DNA from: Liolophura sinensis
Lineage: Eukaryota > Mollusca > Polyplacophora > Chitonida > Chitonidae
Assembly: GCF_032854445.1 (NCBI RefSeq)
Contig: NC_088298.1
Span: forward strand, 5,144,160 to 5,208,159
DNA length: 64,000 nucleotides
Reading direction: 5' to 3'
Below, one piece after another: positions 55,797-64,000 of this stretch (positions are counted from its first letter, which is position 1; each line of letters begins with the position of its first letter). The translations under genes were made by a program, and so were the position numbers. Below the pieces are notes generated by a model, which saw only the letters and a list, made by a program, of their open reading frames with translations, did not search any database and had not been told where the DNA came from.

Positions 55797-57544
55797 TACA
55801 CATACCTTGTTCCTAGGACTAACCATACCCAAGTCATTCTGGATGTTTACTATCTGTGTTTCTTTTGGCCGCCGGCGTTGATGTGAATAATTTTTTGCAG
55901 TGAAGCTTTCGATAATTGGAGCAACTGGGATCCATTGAGTAAGTATTGATATAGTTTCACATACATAAATGCAACATCAATGCAGTTATGGAGCTTGCAG
56001 GATGGGTCAATGCGGCCTGACCAGGATATAGAGATATCACATACCTTTGCACTACAGTACATTGTCCTCATGGGTTAGAACAATACTGGATATAAGCAGC
56101 GCAAAGCTTAACAAAACCCTCGTACTCAGTATTCAGGTCACTAAAATCTCCCACTGACACCGCTCTACAGCTAGGGGGTGGAGAAATAAGATGGGACGTT
56201 TGATAGATGTCAGGTATGAAAATGTTGTTCACAGGTGTAGCTGGGCCGGTATTAAAATTGGCGTTACCACAAGTAGAATGAAAAATATACACTCAGGTGA
56301 GAAATGTTATTAAGATGGGACATTTGATATGGGATATGAAATGCTTGCATTGCCTGTTTAAAAAAAACTGTCATAGCCGCAACAATTATATCAACTGCAG
56401 TTTGAAATTAGCTCATGCATGTATATATTGATCACATAATCAAACACTCATTTATATGTTCTAACTGACTGAGGAATAAGATAGGGTATAGGGTATAGGG
56501 TATAGGGTCTACGCATCCATGCACAGGTAAATGTTCATTTATCATTAAAACTGTCATGAGCTCAAGTCGACTAACACTGCCAAGGTTAAAAATTCGGCAA
56601 ATCTTTTTTAATATGTTTTATTAATAATAAAATCATATATTGAAAAAAGAAAAAAAAATTCATGGAGACTCAGGATTCTGATGAGATATCTCCTAATATT
56701 AAGACAGGATTTGGTTTTTTTGTTACTCGGCCTTAAGAAAATTATTATCGCTACAAAAAACTACAGCTTTAAAAATATACATAATTATGGTGACATCATA
56801 CAAATATATAAACCTTTTTATTCAATGCGACTTATTATTCCCATGTATAACATACCCAAGGGAATGAAATAAATTGCCTACTACAAACAATATAAATTTA
56901 TTGGAAATTAAGTTTCTACAAGGTTGGTATGTTACACAAGCGCTATTACATTAGCATAACACATTATTTTATTTTAAGAAAAATTTAATACCGCGTATGT
57001 CTAGCATATTATATATCATGTGTGTTACATTTGCTATATAAGTATATCTGTTCCAATGTCACGGGACAGAACAAGCTCACTGAGAGCTTTATTCCCACCA
57101 TTGGTATACTCAACCACTTTTGTGGTGAATAAATAAAACCATTTAAAATCAATTAAAATTGATCAGTTATGAAAATTGTCTATATCCTCTAAAAAATGTC
57201 AATGCTGCCAATATACATACAATCAGATCTAGAAAAAAATATTCTACACATATATAAATCAATGTAGCCACAGATCTCAGCTGTGATCTTGTAATATGAG
57301 GTTAGGCGTAGATCACAGGGTGGCTAGTGGTCCCCCGCATATCAGTATATATAGGCCACCCTTAGACCGAGGTCTCGGGCTAAATCAATGACAAACGTAT
57401 AATATAATAAATAATATATATGGCCTTCAGGTACGAAAACTTAAAGTTAAAATTATAATTACCTTATAATAACAACCTGAAAAATACTTTTATACTTTTA
57501 ATGGAAAAAAATATATTGACATCAGCATGTATTTGTTCTTAGAT

Positions 57545-57784
57545 ACTGGGCCCAGTTGTTCAAGACTGGTTTAAGACTTAAGACCAGATTTAGATTTAAG
57601 CCAAGTCTTCATTTTTGTACTTAAAGCAAGAATAATTGTGTAACAGTATATTAAATATGAACTAAATCTGCTGCTTTTATGCTCTGACTTTGGATAACAA
57701 TATTGGCTGCAGAGTTGGACTAAAATGTTAAACATAAAATATGACTTAAGACCAGTATTAGCTAATACACTTCCAAACAACTGG
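57545..57784. mobile_element. MITE with CTGGGCCCAGTTGTT ends, copy B, right end lost
   Basis: Duplicate of 30018-30261. The right terminus stops at ACAACTGG and lacks GGCCTG. Confidence 0.75.
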
Positions 57785-57990
57785 AAATTAATGTGAGAAA
57801 TTTTATCATTTTATCGTTTAAAATAAGGAGTTTAACAATAAAGGCCTAGAGGCTGTGAATATTGTCTCTCTTCAACCAAACCTTCAGTGAGTAGCAGAGA
57901 TTTCAGATCAATCATAGTTAGCCGTGTAAGGTATCCCAATTTTAACATTACCTGTATTAAAAGTGTAAACCTTGCGTTTATCGTAATTCA

Positions 57991-58185
57991 TAAACATTCT
58001 TGCAACTTTCAGCGCAAGGTACGCACAATTTTAAGTTGATTTTGGAGACAAAGCTACATTGGCTGGATTGGCCACTGTCCGGGCTTCACAAAAAGTATAA
58101 TTTCTTTTATCAGTCTACAAAGAATAATGCCTTTGGAATATGTTTGAATAAACACTTTGCTAACATGTGAAAAGGTCAAAGAATT
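57991..58185 (+). mobile_element. MITE of the TAATTCTTCAACC family, class B, copy B
   Basis: Duplicate of 30460-30651. It retains CTTCACAAAAAGTATAATTT, which is partly deleted in copy A. Confidence 0.8.
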
Positions 58186-58941
58186 ATCGCAACTGTATGC
58201 GATATGCCGTACATTGCAAAAGAATAAGGGGATGCAACACATGTTTGCACATACACGGTTCTAAGAAATGTATGTAACATTGTCTCTGAAAGATATACCT
58301 ACATGTTTGAAAATTTGATTCACCAGTAGGCGCAGGTTTATTACATTTGTCATTAAATGTAATAATTGTAATAGCTGAGCCATCCTAAAAACATTAAATA
58401 CATTAAATATTGTCAGTACGATGATAATAAAAGCACTAAAGGATTACTGGTTTTAATGCCACCTCACCGACAACAGTCAATGCATATACATGCAGATGCA
58501 ACTGCAAACACATCATGAATTAGAAAAGTCCCATGCTACTGACTGAAGGCAATCACTCCAAACTTGCCTCCACAGGCAAAGAATTACGCCAGAGCAGTTG
58601 TACATATATATTTTTTTAATATGAAATTTGACCATTGCTTAGATTAAATGTATCACCACTGAAATGAAATTAGTTACAAAAAAATGTTGTATTAATCTGG
58701 GGTCATTAGAGTACACATATTATAATGGAATAAATGATCGGTTTTCATGCTGAAGTGATTGAATCTTTGATAAACTTCATGCAAGACTACACAAGACAAC
58801 AGAAGAGAGCACAAGTCTACACAAGACAACCCAGTCAACTTTTAAGGCTCCAATAACAATATACATGTATGCTGGGAATATTTTGAAAAATTCCCTGTCC
58901 ATGAATAGTATTGAACTCGCACTCTCTCTGATTTGTATTTC

Positions 58942-59200
58942 TTTTTTTTTTTTTTTTTGGTGTTTTACGCTGTGCTCAAGAATATTTCACTTATATGACG
59001 GCAGCCAGCACTATGGTGGGATGAAACCGGGTAGAACCCAGTGGAAACCCACAACCATCCACAGGTTGCTGGCAGACCTTCCCACGTACAATCTAAGAGT
59101 AAGTCAGCATAAACTGGACTCGAACTCACATCGACCGCGTTAGTGACAGTCTCCTGGATCACTGCGCCACACTAGCGTGCTAACAACTTTGGGCCCACGA
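58942..59200 (-). mobile_element. tRNA-SINE, near-full, copy B
   Basis: Duplicate of 31408-31669 with a longer T-run. Confidence 0.93.
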
Positions 59201-59979
59201 TGCCTCCACATCCTCTCAAGTGACCTGGCTACTTGTATATTGAAATTCAAACACACTAAACTACGCAGCCACGCGGCCAGTACCAGTCAATGGCCTACAT
59301 TTCATGAATCAGAAAGTGGAGGAAATTCTCTTAGGGTTTTTATGATGATGTTTTTCAATTTGCAATATTATACGTGTGCAATCGTCACATCTGATCTAGA
59401 CAGTCTATTACATTACCCTTTGTCCAGGGGCTATCTCTTTTCCTCTGGCACGGCTGCTAGATAAGGTATTCGTTCTAAAATTCTGTCCATGGCTAAAAGT
59501 CGCACATTTTGCCGGAGTTTGAAAGTCAAACTGATCTTAAAAAGGTGTTTTTAGGTTTGTTTGAAAGGCTGGATCATGCGCCAAGTTTGAAGAAATGTAA
59601 ACTTCAAAATAAAACTTATCATTTTGTTAACTTTTGTTGGCCTCTAAAAATGTGTGTTTTTTGGGGGGTGGATTTTTTATGGCACGTACAGTACTCCTGA
59701 TCATATACCTGAAGGCGATCATTACGCAACAGAGCAACCCTACCTGTACACATAAATTTATTTATTTATTCGATTGGGCTTAAATGCCATATCAGGGACA
59801 TTTCACTTAGAGGACTGCAGTCCTGTTTATACGAGACAAGAGTAAAACCTGAGTAAAACACCTGCTTCTGGCAAGTCAGGTTGCCAGCTTTCCTACAAGT
59901 GATGCAGATTTTAATGAGCTGAGTGAACTCTAATCTATATACTGGTGGAGTACAATGAACATGCATTTCATCGGTTACA

Positions 59980-60526
59980 TGTGACCATTTGCCAAGTATA
60001 ACACTCTGATGTCAATGCTCTGGTTTTACTCTCTATGCTGTAGCCATATTTCACCTTTTATGTGTGACCATGTGCCAGCTATCACGCTGTCACTGCTGCT
60101 TTAGTTTTACTCTCTATGCTGTAGCCATATTTCACCATTTATGTGTGACCATGTGCCAGCTATCACACTGTCACAGCTCTTTAGTTTTACTCTATGCTGT
60201 AGCCATATTTCACCTTTTATGTGTGACCATGTGCCAGCTATCACACTGTCACTGCTGCTTTAGTTTTACTCTCTATGCTGTAGCCATATTTCACCATTTA
60301 TGTGTGACCATGTGCCAGCTATCACACTGTCACAGCTATTTAGTTTTACTCTCTATGCTGTAGCCATATTTCACCATTTATGTGTGACCATGTGCCAGCT
60401 ATCACACTGTCACAGCTATTTAGTTTTACTCTCTATGCTGTAGCCATATTTCACCATTTATGTGTGACCATTTGCCATCTATCACACTGTCTCGGCTGCT
60501 TTAGTTTTACTCTCTATGCTGTAGTC
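59980..60526 (+). repeat. 80/81-bp tandem repeat, copy B
   Basis: The total length is about the same as copy A, but the order of the TGCTGC and AGCTAT variants differs, and one unit has a short deletion near 60180-60200. Confidence 0.95.
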
Positions 60527-61509
60527 TTTTGTACTGAAGATAAAGACATTCCAAAATGTAGCCCTATCTTCCTTATCATTATTAGGAGAAGGGCATCAAA
60601 TCAAAAAGAGAATATAGCATCTGCTGCAAATTTTCAACCTTTTCGACCTCTAAAGCACTTTTTTCTTCCATGGAATTTAAACTCAAACAAACTTCATGCA
60701 AGACCGCACGATCATCGAAGACTGATCGCTTATACTGCGGTCAAGCACCCGAAGTTTCACATTTGACTATACGGCACATTTCGTCTGATCCTGACAGCTT
60801 TGTTCATCTTAGACAGGTGTTTTAAGGTTATAGTTTGAAGATACACTGATACCCTACTGTAAGTAGGCATCAAAAATAATACTTTATGATCATTATTTGC
60901 TTCTGAAAATGCAATAAAATTTTACGTCCTTTTCCCAATTGCCACCAAGGTTCTAGGGGCATTTGGGGGGGGGGAAGGAATCCAGAAAATTGCCTGTCCA
61001 GCAATAACATAATCTTGTAGTGGCCCAACAACTAGCTTACATGTATGTGGCCTTATATGTGCAAGTATATAAACCTGTGTAAACCCTTTCTATTCCACTA
61101 AACCATTCAATAAAAATCAATTGAAGGGCCAGGGGAAAAATTAATTACTGTATTTATGGGCCGTCAAATAAAAAAAAAAAGTATGCAAGAGGAGAATAAT
61201 TGTATTCTTAAAATATAATATTTTTTTAAAAAGTTGTCTTTCCTTAAATTGAACATAATGTTTTGGGTGGGGTTTTTTTTTTTTAAATATTGTTATTATG
61301 TAGGTCAACTGCACCTTATTTTGGTATTTTACACAGGTATATAGATTCACTGTTTGAATAGCTTCACACCTGTAGCTTTATAATCAAACAGTTCTCATCA
61401 AGAAAAGTATTTCAGCACTACAGTGAATAAGATCAAAACTTTACTTCTTCACAAAAGTCAAGAACTTCTGTGAAAGAAAAATCTGTGAAACCGTTCACTA
61501 TGGTAACAT

Positions 61510-61672
61510 GTTGATTGATGGATTGTTTCTCTAATGCCACACTCAAGAATTCCCAGGTGTATACAATGGCAACCCAGTTTTATGGGTAGAGCTAGTCCCA
61601 CAGTAAACCACGAGTGACCACAAGCAAGTTACTTATTAGCTTTCCACTTGTGACGACGGCAAATTATTAAAG
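61510..61672 (-). mobile_element. second SINE-like body family fragment, copy B
   Basis: Duplicate of 33912-34067 with small indels. Confidence 0.5.
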
Positions 61673-62560
61673 GTGAGCAATGCATACAAGAAGGTTTGCT
61701 AAGTCAACATCCACAAGCAGTTAAAACATTCAAAGATCTTCCAACATGCAACACTTTTTGGTGAAAAGATACTTTTAGGGTAAAGGATGCATGAAATGAG
61801 TGCACCTGTACCAACTTCAATTAAGTGACCTTTCAGTTCAATAAAGCATGTTGCAAATTGTAAACTGAAAAAAAAGTAAAACAATTACTGAGTATGGCAG
61901 GCAATTAAACTTAAAATCAATAAAAAATAATTAAATATTTTATTGATCCAAAAATGTTGAAGTCAGTTAAAGACTGTAGTTTGTAAATGGGTTTTAACCA
62001 AACCCCCCCCCCCCCCAAAAAACATGACTTAAAAAAGAAAGAAATGAAAGCATTGAAATGTTAATGTGAGCTGTTTCAAAAGCTAGCAGCAATAAAAAAA
62101 ATATTTTCAGTTACCAATCTGTAAAAGTTATTCATTTCAACATATTTGTTGAGACGAAAATATGCCGATCTGCATACCAAAATAAATTTGAACTCGTGAA
62201 CTGTAGAAGGTGGCTTGACCTGGCTTTTGACAATATTAAATCTGAATTAGAAAATACAATGCAATTAATATTTTAATCAATACATTAATTCCAGAAGCAT
62301 TTCATTGATTAAAACTGACAATCCAGGCTGTTCATGTTAAACAAAATCAACATTTGCATACTAATTATAAGTCCAGTGTCGAAATGCAGTATAAAGCTTA
62401 TTTCTGCGCAAATATCATGAGTGTTTGTTTAGTGGTTTTGTTCGCATTAGTGCAATCACTGACTGTCAATTAGCAACCTTATGTCAAAACCACAGGAATG
62501 TAGGTGTCATAATATAAAACATGGAACTAACCTGAAACATTCGCTGTAAATATTGAACGA

Positions 62561-62820
62561 TTTATTTCTTTGATTGGTGTTTTACGCTGTACTCAAAAAT
62601 ATTTCACTTATATGATGGTAGCCAGTATTATGGTAGGAGGAAAATGGGCAGGGCCCAGGTGAAACCTATGACCATTTGCAGGTTGCTGGAAGACCTGCCC
62701 ATGTACAGCCAAATAGAAGGGCAGCATGAACTGGACTTGAACTCAGAGCGACCGCATTAGTGAGAGGCTCCTGGGTCATTGCGCTGTGCTGGCATGCTAA
62801 CACCTCAGCCACAGAGGCTT
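62561..62820 (-). mobile_element. tRNA-SINE, full length, copy B
   Basis: Duplicate of 34951-35205. It retains 'ggtgttttacgctg', closer to the family norm than copy A's 'ttttccgctg'. Confidence 0.94.
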
Positions 62821-64000
62821 CAAATATTTGCATATTTTGAAAGTACATGTATATATACCTTGCAAATTTTTATCCACAGAAATGACACCTGTGTTAAAAA
62901 TTCAGAAATATCCAAATTATATTAGAAATTTAGAAAATTTTTGCAATTTCACAGGATATTAAGACTTTCATCTCTGTATGATTCATGCTGATAACTTGTC
63001 ACTGTGAAATACTATAAGGTACCAAGGCATTATCTTTTTCAAAAATCAAATTTTTCAAATCTGTTTACACTATATCTATTAAACCATATTTAACTACTTC
63101 CATGGCACCAAAATGGATAAAAATGCGTTGTATCAGTAGCCAGTTACATAGTTTTATTTCAGTGTTACACTTTACCTATGGTGCCTGTCTCTCTTTAAAC
63201 AAAGTTTAGTTTTATTTATACCACATCTATATGCCCTTTCCTAGAAACAAAAAAACCAAAAAAAATTCAGAATAAGTTTTATGGATCCATGGACTCAAAA
63301 TCTCTCATCATTAATGATCTTAAATTTCCGGCAGATCTTTAAACAAAAAAATGTCGAATACAGCGGGTTTAACTTTTTATGCCAATGGCAATTGAGCCAG
63401 AGCCACGACATGACAGCGCTAGTTGCTCTGTGTCACAATAAACTCCCCATATGATCCGTGGACAATCCCGTCTAATCAGGAAAATCTTCACTTGAAAGAG
63501 AAGCGGAGTGTTATCAAATCCTGCATGATTTTAGTCAAGCCCTCGTAAGCCACAGGTCTTACGATAGGCTCAACTTCAAGCTCTCCGCCTAATAAAAGGC
63601 CAGGCATGGCTAAATGTTTGGTTACCGGTAAATGTTTCACTGAGGATTTCTTTTGAGTACCTAACAAAAAGGCCTCGCTTGGTTAAAAGTTTGGTTATAG
63701 CTAAACGTTACAATGAAGATTTGTTTTTCATTTATTTAATAGTATATTGATGATAATTTTTCTTTTTACAGCGCGAACAAAATCCAGAAATAGTTCATTG
63801 TTTGATCAAAAATTTTATTCAGGATTTCTTTCAAGAACCGAATAAACCGTCACGTCTTTGTTAAAATTTCGGTGAACACCTTCAATCTTCTGAGATTTTC
63901 ATGTTAAATTCTTGTTGAAATGCCATCGTCAAGTTCAGGGTTTGTATGTTAAATGTTCAGTTTAAGTGTAGGTAAACATTTCAGTGAAGGTTGCTTACAG

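Larger units (their letters stand above)
50013..64000 (+). repeat. large duplication, copy B
   Basis: It matches 22590-36386 in order and orientation, starting at the first base after the gap and continuing past the window end. The differences are SNPs, homopolymer indels (densest in the first 1 kb), repeat length changes and a 188-bp insertion at 51081-51268. Confidence 0.97.

Overview
This window is an AT-rich stretch of animal nuclear DNA with no complete gene that I can support. Its main evidence of origin is a tRNA-derived SINE family present in at least twelve recognisable copies or fragments. Each full copy has a tRNA-like head with Pol III A and B boxes, a conserved body and an (AAAT)n tail. 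The same body is familiar to me from molluscan and other lophotrochozoan genomes, so a mollusc-like marine invertebrate is my best guess; this is inference, not proof. There are no bacterial-style operons, rRNA genes, CRISPR arrays or functional tRNA genes.

The dominant feature is a large duplication. About 13.8 kb at 22590-36386 is repeated in direct orientation at 50013-64000 and runs off the end of the window. The second copy begins at the first base after a 200-N assembly gap (49813-50012), inside the same SINE that lies at the start of the first copy. The copies differ by scattered SNPs, small indels, minisatellite copy number and one SINE-fragment insertion. This fits an uncollapsed alternative haplotype placed in tandem at a scaffold join at least as well as a true segmental duplication.

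Layout. 1-6 kb: unique DNA with a possible signal-peptide exon, coding-like sequence on the minus strand near 2.9-3.2 kb, and several MITEs. 6.1-6.8 kb: a C-rich 17-bp minisatellite. 7-15.5 kb: dispersed repeats, a 14-bp minisatellite split by a SINE, a roughly 153-bp tandem repeat, an inverted SINE pair and MITEs. 16.0-18.0 kb: a 74-bp satellite with higher-order structure. 18-22.4 kb: mostly unique DNA holding the best exon candidate (20902-21037, plus strand). 22.6-36.4 kb: duplication copy A. 36.4-49.8 kb: MITEs, SINEs, one 170-codon open frame, and a possible enhancer near 46.1-46.4 kb with a perfect 20-bp PBX-MEIS palindrome. 50-64 kb: duplication copy B.

The least-described items are a MITE family whose ends read TAATTCTTCAACCTTTTC and its inverse (about a dozen independent copies in two internal classes), the 74-bp satellite, and the PBX/MEIS/HOX-type site cluster. 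Most open frames in the window are chance or repeat-derived. Weak exon candidates are reported with low confidence because by-eye protein likeness is unreliable here.
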